DNA of 64,000 bases from Vibrio sp. 16 (GCF_963681195.1 NZ_OY808997.1:682001-746000), one strand, 5' to 3'; counted from the first letter of the stretch, positions 45,588 through 55,355 are shown. Numbers and translations: made by a program. Notes: generated from the sequence alone by a model not told the origin.

Positions 45588-47216
45588 ATGTCCGTTGAGC
45601 ACTATCTCTCACTCTGTGGTGGAAAAAACAATATAACTCGGGTTTTGGTCCCCGATGATGAGCTAATCATTGCGGTAGAGGATGTCAGCAAAGTGGCTGA
45701 TAGCTCCTTAATCGTTGCAATTAGAGAGGTACTTGGAGAGCATCAAGTTACCTTTAAGCGCACTCGCTGTTTTGATGAAGAAGCACTGCTTAAAATAGGT
45801 CGTATGATTTCAGAGCAACAGCAGCTAGCACTAGCAAACGCTACCAAGCCTGCCCAATGCCCCCATCGACCCAGTTGGCACATTTCGCCGCCACAAGGTT
45901 TGCTCAACGATCCAAATGGCTTCATTTTCCACAATGGCGAGTACCACCTGTTTTATCAGTGGTACCCACATGCGTGCGTGCATAAAGACAAATATTGGGC
46001 GCATCTAACCAGTCCTGATTTGGTCAATTGGCAGTGGCAACCTGTAGCGCTTGCGCCCTCGGATTGGTTTGACGCACACGGTGTTTTCTCCGGTCATGCC
46101 TTAAGCCATCAGAATCAACTTATGTTGTTTTACACTGGCAACACACGGATTGGTGAACAGCGTGACCGCCATACCACCCAGTGTTTAGCCACTTCACAAG
46201 ATGGTATTCACTTCACCAAGCATGGCCCTATTATCGATCAATTGCCTGAAGGGGTGACTCCCCATATTCGCGACCCTAAAATTGTGCGCCACAATGATTC
46301 TTGGTTGATGTTGCTTGGTGCTCAAACGTCGGATCTCAAAGGGCGACTCGCCATATACCGATCTGAGGATTTGCACACTTGGCAGTTTGACGGTTTATAT
46401 GGTCAAGAGTTCGGCGATTTTGGCTACATGTGGGAATGTCCCGATTTATTCAGCATTGGGGACGAAACGTTTGCGGTCATTGGCCCGCAAGGCATGGAGT
46501 CGTTTTCAGAGCACAACACAATTCCGCACCACAATGGCATCGCTCGGGCAAGGTTCAAGTCAGACAAGGGCATTGAGCTGTCGGACTTTGAGCACCTAGA
46601 CTATGGTTTTGATTTTTACGCACCGCAAACCATGTTAACACCTGATGGGCGACGCGTGATGTGCGGCTGGATGGGATTACCCGATGAAATTGACCAACCT
46701 TCGGTCGATAATGGCTGGCTTCATCAATTAACGCTGATGAGAGAGTTATCGGTCAAAGATGGTCGATTGGTGCAGTGGCCCATCGCTGAGCTAGATGCCT
46801 TGGCTCAGCCGGAGCAATCGATAATGCTCAGTGATCAAGGCTACAATCTCGAGACCAAGAGTTTCGATTTAAGCATTGAGTTAGAGTGGGGCAGCCAGCT
46901 AAACCTATTTGAGGGTGAGGAAAGTAAGTTGATGTTGATCGCTGATCAATCGCGCCGAGCGTTCGTGATGGATCGCTCTCAAACTCTTAATCGCGCTCAG
47001 GATACGATACGCGAATTGCCGCTAACCGGTGACAAGATTCGCTTGCGCATTTTAGCCGATAGTTCCTCGGTTGAAGTGTTCATCAATGATGGCGACGCGG
47101 TAATGACATCTAGAGTGTTTACCGAGCCGCACGCCACGGGAATCTCACTCTCAGGTACGCCGAGCTTGGCGCGAGTGAAGCGCTTAAATCCAAGTCGAGC
47201 GCCATTTGCAGATTAA
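45588..47216 (+). CDS. scrB: Sucrose-6-phosphate hydrolase (GH32 invertase)
   Basis: 542 residues. An N-terminal ~85-residue extension precedes the GH32 five-bladed propeller. Nucleophile in GLLNDPNGFIFHNGEYHLFY (D108), transition-state stabiliser in IRDPKIV (D229), acid/base in MWECPDLFS (E283): the triad is complete. A C-terminal beta-sandwich follows (IRLRILADSSSVEVFINDGD). It cleaves sucrose-6-phosphate to glucose-6-phosphate and fructose in the cytoplasm. ATG with AAGG upstream. No signal peptide, fitting a PTS route. A terminator separates it from convergent scrK. Confidence 0.95.
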   Translation: MSVEHYLSLCGGKNNITRVLVPDDELIIAVEDVSKVADSSLIVAIREVLGEHQVTFKRTRCFDEEALLKIGRMISEQQQLALANATKPAQCPHRPSWHISPPQGLLNDPNGFIFHNGEYHLFYQWYPHACVHKDKYWAHLTSPDLVNWQWQPVALAPSDWFDAHGVFSGHALSHQNQLMLFYTGNTRIGEQRDRHTTQCLATSQDGIHFTKHGPIIDQLPEGVTPHIRDPKIVRHNDSWLMLLGAQTSDLKGRLAIYRSEDLHTWQFDGLYGQEFGDFGYMWECPDLFSIGDETFAVIGPQGMESFSEHNTIPHHNGIARARFKSDKGIELSDFEHLDYGFDFYAPQTMLTPDGRRVMCGWMGLPDEIDQPSVDNGWLHQLTLMRELSVKDGRLVQWPIAELDALAQPEQSIMLSDQGYNLETKSFDLSIELEWGSQLNLFEGEESKLMLIADQSRRAFVMDRSQTLNRAQDTIRELPLTGDKIRLRILADSSSVEVFINDGDAVMTSRVFTEPHATGISLSGTPSLARVKRLNPSRAPFAD

Positions 47217-47230
47217 GTCATCCATAACTG

Positions 47231-47262
47231 AAAAGCCCCAACTCTAAACGTTGGGGTTTTTT
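47231..47262. terminator. Bidirectional terminator between scrB and scrK
   Basis: AAAAGCCCCAAC tctaaac GTTGGGGTTTTTT. Confidence 0.92.
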
Positions 47263-47285
47263 ACTGCTTGGGTTTGTGGAATGAA

Positions 47286-48206
47286 CTATTGAATGTAATC
47301 GAGCAGTGCTTGTTCGCTAGGCAAAGCCGTCATCGCGCCTTTTTGAGTGGTGGCCAGTGCGCCACAACCGTTCGCCCATTGCACCGCGGCTTCGATTGTG
47401 TCCGTGTTGGCCCAGCCGTTATGTTGTGACAGTTTGGCAAGCAGTCCGCCAACGAACGCGTCCCCTGCGCCTGTGGTATCCACCGGTTTGACCGCTTGAC
47501 CTGATAGCAAGCGTTGTTGCTGGTTAAACACAACCAGTGCGCCTTTGGCGCCTTGAGTGATCAGTACCAGCGTGTTGTTGTATTTCTCAATAGCCTGTAA
47601 TCCGGTCTCTAATGAATCTGAATCTGTCAGCAACATCAACTCATCATCAGAAAACTTCACCACATCGGCTAACTCAATCGCTTGGTTAACCACTGGTTTT
47701 AGCTCCTCTGGATTTGCCCAAACTTCTTCACGTAAATTGGGATCGAAACTGACAAAACCACCTGCCGCCTTAATCTGACGCATGGCTTCTAAAGTGGTGC
47801 TGCGGCTTGGTTCGTTCGCGAGGGCGATAGAGCACACGTGCAGCCACTCACCCGCGTGAAAGGTTGGGATATCGGCAAGTTCGAGAAACTGATCAGCGCT
47901 CGGCTTTACCATAAAGGTAAAGCTACGTTCGCCAGAATCATCAAGATCAACGATCACGGTTGACGTACGCTGAGCTTCATCAAGCCGCATAAACTCTGTG
48001 TCGACATGCTCATCTGAGAGTGTTTGTTTCATAAAACGACCGAGTGGGTCTTGACCAACGCGACCAAAGAAAGCGCTGTTGCCCCCTAATCGAGCGATTG
48101 CGACCGCGACATTAGCAGGCGCGCCACCTGGACACTTTAGGTAGGTAAATGGTGTATCTGGAATCAAGTCGACAACCGCGTCTCCCGTTACCCAAACTCT
48201 GTTCAT
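47286..48206 (-). CDS. scrK: Fructokinase (PfkB family)
   Basis: 306 residues. PfkB signatures: GGAPANVAVAIARLGGNSAFFGRVG near the N-terminus is the first, and VDTTGAGDAFVGGLLAKL near the C-terminus contains the catalytic Asp and anion hole. It phosphorylates the fructose released by ScrB. The family is sometimes auto-annotated as aminoimidazole riboside kinase, but the locus makes fructokinase the sensible call. A perfect class B operator lies 44 bp upstream. Confidence 0.92.
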   Translation of the reverse strand: MNRVWVTGDAVVDLIPDTPFTYLKCPGGAPANVAVAIARLGGNSAFFGRVGQDPLGRFMKQTLSDEHVDTEFMRLDEAQRTSTVIVDLDDSGERSFTFMVKPSADQFLELADIPTFHAGEWLHVCSIALANEPSRSTTLEAMRQIKAAGGFVSFDPNLREEVWANPEELKPVVNQAIELADVVKFSDDELMLLTDSDSLETGLQAIEKYNNTLVLITQGAKGALVVFNQQQRLLSGQAVKPVDTTGAGDAFVGGLLAKLSQHNGWANTDTIEAAVQWANGCGALATTQKGAMTALPSEQALLDYIQ

Positions 48207-48249
48207 GATTGTTACCTCAGTCGTTCATAGTTGATGTACTTATTATATG

Positions 48250-48265
48250 GCTAAAACGGTTTAGC
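48250..48265. promoter_or_regulatory. Class B (ScrR/Cra-like) operator upstream of scrK
   Basis: GCTAAAACGGTTTAGC, with perfect 6-bp arms, close to the FruR/Cra-type consensus GCTGAAACGTTTCAGC. It lies between scrK and the second lacI gene. Confidence 0.75.
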
Positions 48266-48432
48266 TTGCTATTCGAATCCGCCAAAACAGCCAAGAGCGA
48301 GTGTAATTTGTGATCTAAAACGATCTTTTGAGCGGCTATGCAAAGCGATCGTCATTCCACTCGGAAAGCATTAGAAATCTTTCTCAATGACAGTAGAATA
48401 GACGGGCAAAGTGTCAAATGCTCAGGGAAAAA

Positions 48433-49449
48433 ATGACCACTAAAAAATTAAAACTGGCTGATATTGCTCAGTTAGCGGGTGTCTCAAAATCAACGGTAAG
48501 TTTTGTGCTCAACGGGCACGCGAAAAAGCACCGAATCAACCAAGAGACGGTTAAGAAAGTTGAGGCAATTGCCGCAGCCCACAATTATTCCCCCAGTATT
48601 TATGCGCGAGCGTTAAAGTCTAAACAGACATATACCGCAGGTTTAGTGATTCCGGATCTTGCCAACATGGGCTTTGCCTCTATTGCCAAGCGGCTTGAGG
48701 TTTTATGCCGAAATCACGGTTATCAGCTGTTGATTGCGTCGTCCGATGACAACCCTGAGATGGAAAAGCAAGTCATCCAAAGTTTGGTGGATAGACAAGT
48801 TGATGTGCTGTTTGTCGCGACCTCTTTCACCAATGAGCAGTATTTACAACAAGTTAAGCAAACAACCCCGATCATCTTGTTTGACCGAGTGTTTGAGGAT
48901 AGCGCGTTTACAACCATTAAAACGGACGCCGCGAGTGCAACTCAAGAGGTGGTGAGCAAACTGGTTGAGGGAGTAGACGAGTGCTGGTACATCGGCGGGC
49001 AAATGGATTTGTCGCCCAGCAGAGATAGATTTACCGGTTACCAAGCGGCTTTGCTGCAAGCGGGTATCGACTTTCGACAAGAACATGTGCTCAACAAAGA
49101 CTATCAACCTTCATCAGGTTACGACTTGATGGCGAATGCAGTTTCTAGTCGTGGCTGTGCACCCAAAGCGGTGTTTACCGCCTCTTACTCCTTGCTTGAA
49201 GGGGTACTGCGCTATCTGACAGAGCACAACATGCTGTCGGACGATATTCAGATCGCTACGTTTGACAACTATGACATTCTTGATTGCTTACCGCTGAAAA
49301 TTGATTCAGTAGAGCAAGATTGCGAATCCATTGCTCAAGCCCTCTTCAATGCCGGACAATCCGTGTTAGAGCAACCGAGCAAAGCGCCAGAACAGCTCAG
49401 CATTGCTGCCAAAATTCATTATCGTCGTCAGGTATCAGCCAACAAATGA
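48433..49449 (+). CDS. scrR: LacI-family repressor 2, ScrR/FruR-like
   Basis: 338 residues from ATG 48433; AGGGA 5-9 nt upstream lies inside the longer open frame and fixes the start. HTH KLKLADIAQLAGVSKSTVSF with the extended FruR/ScrR-type hinge (NGHAKKHRINQETVKKVEAI; YSPSIYARALKSKQTYTAG). The core is GLVIPDLANMGFASIAKRLE and ATSFTNEQYLQQVKQTTPIILFDR. Its family resemblance to FruR/ScrR fits the class B palindrome upstream of scrK and near scrA. So it is the likely ScrR, with LacI-1 as an extra regulator. The symbol is a judgement by similarity. The 3' end overlaps the convergent unknown gene by 22 nt. Confidence 0.85.
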   Translation: MTTKKLKLADIAQLAGVSKSTVSFVLNGHAKKHRINQETVKKVEAIAAAHNYSPSIYARALKSKQTYTAGLVIPDLANMGFASIAKRLEVLCRNHGYQLLIASSDDNPEMEKQVIQSLVDRQVDVLFVATSFTNEQYLQQVKQTTPIILFDRVFEDSAFTTIKTDAASATQEVVSKLVEGVDECWYIGGQMDLSPSRDRFTGYQAALLQAGIDFRQEHVLNKDYQPSSGYDLMANAVSSRGCAPKAVFTASYSLLEGVLRYLTEHNMLSDDIQIATFDNYDILDCLPLKIDSVEQDCESIAQALFNAGQSVLEQPSKAPEQLSIAAKIHYRRQVSANK

Positions 49450-49883
49450 ATGTTAACGTGAGTAAAGCGTGCCATCGGGTCTCTTTGTTCCGATTGATAC
49501 CAGCAAGCGGGCATTGCCTTTTCTAGTCCTGCGTTTTTGAGGGCGGATTTTTCTTGTTTGTCGATGGTGATGAAGCGCAGCAAACTATCCAAAATTCGTC
49601 TAAGGTTACTTGGTGTCAGCTCGCCATCTCGCCAGTAACGTTTGATCTCGCCAATGACCACATCAAGCGGTACGACTGGTTCAAGTGTGGAGTACTTTAA
49701 AGAGTGAACGTTAGAAGAACGCGGGCAAGAGGCGCGAGCAAGTTCCCAATCGGGTTTGCCTTTGCTTGAGACAAACCCCTCCCGATAGCAGAAGTAACTC
49801 AACAAGAATCGTTCGATGTGCTGCCATCTTTGGCCGCGAACTTCCAAGTAGATGTGTTCAAATTCCAGTTCTAAATCAGTCAT
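49428..49883 (-). CDS. Unknown cytoplasmic protein
   Basis: 151 residues from ATG 49883; a longer frame to 49973 would overlap the MATE gene. Not recognised. Mixed helical protein beginning MTDLELEFEHIYLEVRGQRW with aromatic and charged segments (HIERFLLSYFCYREGF; DVVIGEIKRYWRDGELTPSN; LRRILDSLLRFITIDKQEK). No signal peptide or membrane helix. It starts 37 nt after the MATE stop on the same strand, so probably co-transcribed with it. The last 22 nt are antisense to the end of the ScrR-like gene. Confidence 0.7.
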   Translation of the reverse strand: MTDLELEFEHIYLEVRGQRWQHIERFLLSYFCYREGFVSSKGKPDWELARASCPRSSNVHSLKYSTLEPVVPLDVVIGEIKRYWRDGELTPSNLRRILDSLLRFITIDKQEKSALKNAGLEKAMPACWYQSEQRDPMARFTHVNIHLLADT

Positions 49884-49920
49884 GCAACGTCTCGCCTTAA
49901 TTTCGGCGACATAGTAACGG

Positions 49921-51261
49921 CTAGCCAGCCGCGACAGCAAGGGGTTGATGGCGACGGGTTTTCTTAATGGCAAATAGTAACTGCGCCAGTAGCAGAACGC
50001 CAGTTACGCCCAAACCAATACCAATACCACCCCAAATGCCTGCTAATTCAAATTGCGGCATCAAAATCCATGCAGCCGGTAAGCCAAATGCCCAGTAGCC
50101 AATGGCGGTCATAATGGTCGGTCCCATCACGATCTTCATTCCGCGTAATAGGTTGATTGCTAACAGTTGCCAAGCATCAACCACAAAAGACAGTGCTACC
50201 ACCCATAACACCATGGTTAATAGAGTGCTGAGTTCAGCATCAAGATTGAACAGGCTAGCTATAAACTCGGGCCACAGCATAAATCCACCCGCTAACACCA
50301 CGCTTAACACGGTGGTAATGCCAAAACTGCGCAAGGCGGTACGTTTGATACCGTCGTAGTTTTCGGCGCCGAAGTCTTGCCCAACAAGAATGGCCGCGGC
50401 TTGCGAGAAACCAAAGTTGATGTTCCAAGTGAAACTCAAACATTGCAGCAAAATTTGGTGTAAAGCTAACGCCGCGATGCTGATTGTCCCTGCCATTAAC
50501 GTTCCGCCATAAATCAGACCATGCTCAAGCAGCGCAGCAAGGGCAATGGGCAATCCCATGGCAAGCAACGGTTTTAGCAATGACCAAGAATACTCTTCTC
50601 GATTCAACCATGGGGCAAATGCCATGTACTCAGGGCGCTTAAATACCCAGATGCCATAGCCAACCATCACGATTGTCGCCGCAAGTGCCGTTCCTGCGCC
50701 CAATCCAGCTAACCCAAAACCCAGTGAGAAAGCGAGTACATAACTGATTGGCACATTGAGCAACACGGTAAGCAGCGACATCACCATGATTGAGCGCACG
50801 TTGCCAAAGGCGCTGGTTAAACCACGCAATACGAGCAACAGTAGGGAAGGCAACATCGCCCACTTTAAGGTGTCGACATACGCCATTGCCGGCTGTGCGA
50901 GCTCTGTGGGTTGGTTTGCCAATGCAAGCAGTTGGGGAACAAACGCAAAGCTGATTGTTAGTACCACAGAGAGCGCCAAAGACAAAAGGACCGCGCCTTT
51001 CACGGCTAAACGAATTTGTTGATTGCCATACTCTGGGCGAGCGATTCGTTGCCCATAAGCGATGGCAATCAAATTCGCTACGCAGCCAACGGTGCTGCCT
51101 GCAATGATAAATACAAAAGAGTAGACCGACGCCCCTAAACCACCTGCTGCGATCGCAGAAATACTCAAGCGCGACATCATCCAAACATCCGTTAACACCA
51201 ATGCCATGGAGATCATTTGCGAAATGATGAGTGGGATAGCAAGTGAGAGAATTTTTTTCAT
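49921..51261 (-). CDS. MATE-family multidrug/Na+ efflux transporter
   Basis: 446 residues from ATG 51261 with GAGGCG just upstream. The first ~20 residues form helix 1 (KKILSLAIPLIISQMISMAL), and about 12 helices follow in two MATE repeats (LVLTDVWMMSRLSISAIAAG; LAMGLPIALAALLEHGLIYG). It exports cationic compounds against Na+ or H+. NorM-like, but the substrate cannot be told. Divergent from a LysR-type gene with a 91-bp shared region, so that regulator may control it. Confidence 0.92.
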   Translation of the reverse strand: MKKILSLAIPLIISQMISMALVLTDVWMMSRLSISAIAAGGLGASVYSFVFIIAGSTVGCVANLIAIAYGQRIARPEYGNQQIRLAVKGAVLLSLALSVVLTISFAFVPQLLALANQPTELAQPAMAYVDTLKWAMLPSLLLLVLRGLTSAFGNVRSIMVMSLLTVLLNVPISYVLAFSLGFGLAGLGAGTALAATIVMVGYGIWVFKRPEYMAFAPWLNREEYSWSLLKPLLAMGLPIALAALLEHGLIYGGTLMAGTISIAALALHQILLQCLSFTWNINFGFSQAAAILVGQDFGAENYDGIKRTALRSFGITTVLSVVLAGGFMLWPEFIASLFNLDAELSTLLTMVLWVVALSFVVDAWQLLAINLLRGMKIVMGPTIMTAIGYWAFGLPAAWILMPQFELAGIWGGIGIGLGVTGVLLLAQLLFAIKKTRRHQPLAVAAG

Positions 51262-51352
51262 TGGGCGCCTCGTGATCAGTATCACACAAAGGTACGAATA
51301 ATCTTGCTGGCGTTCAAATGACATTTATGCCAATCTGACATAACTTAAAATC

Positions 51353-52324
51353 ATGAGAAAGACGATGCGACCTTATTCCAATCTTCCATACTCTCACAAT
51401 GCCTTCAAAGTGTTTGAAGCTGTCGCGCGTTTGATGAGTTTTACCGCCGCGGCAGATGAACTCAATGTGACGCAAAGCGCCGTGAGTCGGCAGATCAAGC
51501 AACTTGAAACCGAACTTGGTGTCAGCCTTGCTATCCGCAAGCACCGCTCTATTGAACTGACTGAACATGGCAAAGATCTCTACCAGATTCTGCGTCAAAA
51601 CTACCATAACCTAGATGCATTGATTGCCCAGTGGAAAGCGCCAGTTAAAAAGCGGATTGTGATTAAGAGCGCCCTCAGTTACGCGACGCGTGTTTTGATG
51701 CCTAACGTCGCGTTGCTCAATGAGAAATACCCCGAACACGAGATTGTTATCATCCCGTCGATTGAAGAAGATCCGGTACTGGAGCACGAAGACTGCGATC
51801 TACTGATCTTAAACACTCGCCATAGAGACCGCTACTTGGGTCTGCCGGGGATTCGCTTTTTACGAGCAGAATACATGGCTCCGGTTTATGCAGAGTTGAT
51901 GTCTGAACAAACCATTCAAATTGAAGATGTGCTTGAGTTGCCTCACCTCCACGCGACGCTTGATCATCAAGATTGGAAACTGTGGCTTGCTAATGCGAAT
52001 TTGAAGGGGAAAAAGCGCGGCAGAGACACGGTCTTTTTCAGTTTAGATTTAGCGTTAAGTGCATGCTTGTCTGGTCAAGGGGTGACGGTGACCGATCTGT
52101 TATTGGTATTACCTGAACTCAAACGAAGGTTCCTCAAGTGCCCAGAAAACATCGCGCTGCAGCACAGTGATTGGCACTACCTCTGTTATCAGAAAAATCA
52201 TACGCCAATCGCCAATGAGATTCTTGAATGGCTGACCAAGCAAACCAAAGCAGAAGTACAAGAGTTGCAATCGCTTTGCGAACAGTTTGGTTGGCAGTGT
52301 GAACACGTTGAGTGGGGTCGCTAG
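51353..52324 (+). CDS. LysR-family transcriptional regulator (GcvA-like)
   Basis: 323 residues; an in-frame ATG at 51365 (MRPYSNLPYSHNAFKVFEAV) gives the more typical start. N-terminal winged HTH: FEAVARLMSFTAAADELNVT then QSAVSRQIKQLETELGVSLA. The C-terminal effector domain ends with the short glycine/serine-poor core typical of the GcvA/AmpR group (ALSACLSGQGVTVTDLLLV). It is likely to regulate the divergent MATE gene or the downstream dipeptidase; the effector is unknown. Confidence 0.9.
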   Translation: MRKTMRPYSNLPYSHNAFKVFEAVARLMSFTAAADELNVTQSAVSRQIKQLETELGVSLAIRKHRSIELTEHGKDLYQILRQNYHNLDALIAQWKAPVKKRIVIKSALSYATRVLMPNVALLNEKYPEHEIVIIPSIEEDPVLEHEDCDLLILNTRHRDRYLGLPGIRFLRAEYMAPVYAELMSEQTIQIEDVLELPHLHATLDHQDWKLWLANANLKGKKRGRDTVFFSLDLALSACLSGQGVTVTDLLLVLPELKRRFLKCPENIALQHSDWHYLCYQKNHTPIANEILEWLTKQTKAEVQELQSLCEQFGWQCEHVEWGR

Positions 52325-52514
52325 AATATCCATAAACTGCATATTTTTCAGATATTTATTCAACGTTTTGTTGTCTGCATTCTGTGATCCAATGATCATT
52401 AATCTCGCCAATACCTCGCTAGACTGCCAACAACAGCTTTCCAAACAATAATAATTTGCAAACACAGATTGAAGCTGAATTCGCCTAATTTGATCCAAAA
52501 TGGAGATAGAAGAG

Positions 52515-53987
52515 ATGAAAACATGGTCTGTGACATTCGCCGCGAGCGCCATTGCTGTGGCGCTCAGTGGCAATGCAATTGCGTGTACGGGTTTGATTGT
52601 TGGTAAAGGGGCATCGGCTGATGGCAGCATTATGATCGCTCGCAACGAAGACTTTGGCATCAACAACTGGAACAAGTACCTTGAGTATCGCTCTGCACAA
52701 GATAACGAGCCAGGAGATTGGACACTCGGCAATGGCTTGGTGGTGCCAATGCCTGAGCACTTCTTGGCTTACTCTTCTATTCCCGATTGGGACGCCATTA
52801 CCGTTGACAGTGACGGAAAATACTACGAAGAACGCGGCATTAACGAGTACAACGTCGCGGTGTCGGCTACCACCAGTGCTGAAGTGAATGACAAAGTTGC
52901 CAAAGCGGACCCTTTGGTGGAACCAGGCATTATTGAAGCGATTATTCCCACTTTGATTCTCCCGCAAGCGAAGAGCGCCAAGCAAGGCGTGGAACTGCTC
53001 GGAGACTACATCGAAAAATATGGGGCGGGGGAAGGAAATAGCCTCTATATCGCCGACGTCAACGAAGCTTGGTTGTTTGAAATTGGCTCCGGTCATCACT
53101 GGATTGCGGTTAAAGTGCCTGATAACAGCTACGCGATGATTGCCAATGGACTGCGTATTCATGGCGTCGACCTTGCCAGTGAGGACGTTCTGCATTCGCA
53201 AGGCATGCTTGAGTTTGTCGAAAAGCACAAGTTGCTCGACAAGGTTGATCGCCAATCATTCAACTTTGCTAAAGCGTTTGGCGTGGTGGGGGATGAATAC
53301 AACATTGACCGCGAATGGCTTGGGCAAAAAATGTTGACGCCATCGAAGTATCAGCAAAGCCGATTAGCACAATATCCGCTGTTTATGCAGCCGGATGACA
53401 AAATCAGTGTTGAAGATGTGGCTGAAGTGTTGAGTGCAACTTACGATGGAACTGCACTAGAAGGCAAAGCGAAACGTCCAATTCGTGTAGAACGCCAGTT
53501 AGAATCTCACATTATTCAGCTTCGTGCAGAGATGCCCAAAGAGCTACAAGGTGTGATTTGGCAAAGCTTTGGCGTATTGCCAGAGTCCGTACTGGTTCCG
53601 CTCTACTCAACGTTACAGGATTACCCTAAGGCTTACCAAGTGGGGGATGACACCTATAGCGACGACTCAGCTTATTGGCAGTTTAGAAGCTTGACCGCTC
53701 TTGCATCAGCGAACCCAGAAAAATATTTGCCCATGCTAAAACAGACGTGGGACAAAGAAGAAACGCGTTTGTATAAACAAGTGCAGCACCTAGATGCGAC
53801 GCTCAGTGACATGTACAAGCAAGATAAGCAGGCGGCTCTCGATATGGCGGCGGATTATTCTTATGGTCAGCTTAAACGGACACTAAATATGGCGACAGAC
53901 ATTCGCTATAAAATGATGACCGATTTGACCAAGAGTACAGAGAAGAAGTATTCCGAAGAAGAGTTCAAAAAGATCATGAGTTTATAA
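52515..53987 (+). CDS. C69-family secreted dipeptidase (PepD-like, Ntn hydrolase)
   Basis: 490 residues from ATG 52515. Signal peptide MKTWSVTFAASAIAVALSGN then AIA, after which the mature chain starts with Cys24 (CTGLIVGKGASADGSIMIAR). The N-terminal Cys is the catalytic nucleophile of peptidase family C69. Further typical segments: SATTSAEVNDKVAKADPLVE, AWLFEIGSGHHWIAVKVPDN, FVVLP-like region GVIWQSFGVLPESVLVPLY. Predicted periplasmic or secreted dipeptide hydrolysis. Own leader and a strong terminator, so monocistronic. Confidence 0.92.
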   Translation: MKTWSVTFAASAIAVALSGNAIACTGLIVGKGASADGSIMIARNEDFGINNWNKYLEYRSAQDNEPGDWTLGNGLVVPMPEHFLAYSSIPDWDAITVDSDGKYYEERGINEYNVAVSATTSAEVNDKVAKADPLVEPGIIEAIIPTLILPQAKSAKQGVELLGDYIEKYGAGEGNSLYIADVNEAWLFEIGSGHHWIAVKVPDNSYAMIANGLRIHGVDLASEDVLHSQGMLEFVEKHKLLDKVDRQSFNFAKAFGVVGDEYNIDREWLGQKMLTPSKYQQSRLAQYPLFMQPDDKISVEDVAEVLSATYDGTALEGKAKRPIRVERQLESHIIQLRAEMPKELQGVIWQSFGVLPESVLVPLYSTLQDYPKAYQVGDDTYSDDSAYWQFRSLTALASANPEKYLPMLKQTWDKEETRLYKQVQHLDATLSDMYKQDKQAALDMAADYSYGQLKRTLNMATDIRYKMMTDLTKSTEKKYSEEEFKKIMSL

Positions 53988-54000
53988 TTCAACCCAACGA

Positions 54001-54026
54001 AAAACGGAGCCACTGGCTCCGTTTTT
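54001..54026. terminator. Bidirectional terminator between the dipeptidase gene and pncB
   Basis: AAAACGGAGCC act GGCTCCGTTTTT. Confidence 0.92.
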
Positions 54027-54037
54027 GGTTAAGGAAT

Positions 54038-55291
54038 CTAACTTGCTTTATCTAGCGTAGAGATAAGACCAAAGCTCTGCTTTAACTCCGTCAGAAATAC
54101 CTCATCTTCGCACATCGCTTTTTCAGGCTCGTCACTGATTTTGGCGACCGCCTGCCCATTACATTCTGCCAGTTTGACCACCATAGAGAGGGGCTGGTAC
54201 TGAATCTGACCATCACGCCAGTCGCCCATGTCATTGGCTAAAAAGGTGCCGATTCCAAAACTGACATTAGCGCGATCTTTGAAGTAGTCGCAAATGTCTA
54301 ATGCGCGTTCAAAATTGAGTCCATCGGTAAAGATCAGTACTTTGGATTTCGGGTCAATTCCCAATGCTTCGTAGTGCGCGATCATTTTGTCACCCCACGT
54401 GTAGGGGCAACCGGAATCATGGCGCACTCCAGCATACGCGTTCGCGCGTTCAAGACTGAAGTCGGCGAGAAAGGCGTCAATCCCAATGGTGTCGGTGAGT
54501 GCAATACCGAGTTGACCGCCAAAGGTGGCATGCCATTGATCGAGTGCAACCTGTTGAGACTTTGCGGGCTCTGTTAATTGCTGATGCGCCATAAACCATT
54601 CGTGGGCGACGGTACCAATAGGTGTGAGATCAAACTGTTTTGCTAAGTGATAGTTACTCGTGCCCGACATTAGATCTGAGGCGTGTTGGCGCAAATAATC
54701 CACTACGTCATGTTGAACCTGCGCGCTAAATCGGCGTCGGCTGCCCATTTCTGAAAACTGGAAGTTGGTGATGTTTCGGTGCTTGAGCTCGCGACGCAAC
54801 CAATCCACTTTATCGACTAACGTTTTCTGAAATTGTGCATAGGGAATAGAGGGCCAACGACGGCGATTTCGCACTTCGGAAATGATGCTCATCACCAGAG
54901 TTTCATACAAGATCGTCTCATGCCAAAGACCTCGAATAGAGACTCGTAGTTGGTCTTTACCCTTTGTTGGTAAAACACACACTTCCACCTGAGACTCTGG
55001 ACGAAAACGAAACTCTGCAAGGTAGTCAATAAACGTGCTATCAAGGTAAGGCGCTTGCTCAGTCAGGTAGCGGCGCTCTTCATTGCTGAAGTTGACCTTG
55101 GCGAGGCGAAGAATCTCATGTTCGACGTCATGTTTAAGATCGGACAAGTCTTCATCCGAACGAACAATAAGTTCATATCGCACTTGGGTGCTGGGATACA
55201 GCTTGTAAGCGGCATGCATCATATTAATTTTGTACACGTCGAGATCGAGTGCACTTTGAATAATGCTTTGATTGAAAAGCGAGGTGGTCAT
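54038..55291 (-). CDS. pncB: Nicotinate phosphoribosyltransferase
   Basis: 417 residues. Converts nicotinate plus PRPP to NaMN in the Preiss-Handler pathway. Typical blocks: SALDLDVYKINMMHAAYKLY, ANAYAGVRHDSGCPYTWGDK (RHDSG of the PRPP site), KVLIFTDGLNFERALDI and FGIGTFLANDMG. The autophosphorylated His region PIGTVAHEWFMAHQ is present. Divergent from nrtR-pncA; a palindromic site lies about 50 bp upstream, where NrtR might bind. Confidence 0.96.
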   Translation of the reverse strand: MTTSLFNQSIIQSALDLDVYKINMMHAAYKLYPSTQVRYELIVRSDEDLSDLKHDVEHEILRLAKVNFSNEERRYLTEQAPYLDSTFIDYLAEFRFRPESQVEVCVLPTKGKDQLRVSIRGLWHETILYETLVMSIISEVRNRRRWPSIPYAQFQKTLVDKVDWLRRELKHRNITNFQFSEMGSRRRFSAQVQHDVVDYLRQHASDLMSGTSNYHLAKQFDLTPIGTVAHEWFMAHQQLTEPAKSQQVALDQWHATFGGQLGIALTDTIGIDAFLADFSLERANAYAGVRHDSGCPYTWGDKMIAHYEALGIDPKSKVLIFTDGLNFERALDICDYFKDRANVSFGIGTFLANDMGDWRDGQIQYQPLSMVVKLAECNGQAVAKISDEPEKAMCEDEVFLTELKQSFGLISTLDKAS

Positions 55292-55341
55292 GATGCCATC
55301 CTATCTATTACTCAGCTTAATTACTTGCTCGAACTCTAATC

Positions 55342-55355
55342 AACCAAAATTGGTT
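55342..55355. promoter_or_regulatory. Candidate NrtR operator between pncB and nrtR
   Basis: AACCAAAATTGGTT, 6-bp arms with a 2-nt centre, 51 bp before the pncB start. Assigned to NrtR only by position. Confidence 0.4.

Noticed and set aside
50639..51289. 216-codon minus-strand frame inside the MATE gene
   Set aside because: An out-of-frame shadow of the MATE coding sequence; Cys/His/Arg-rich and without family features.
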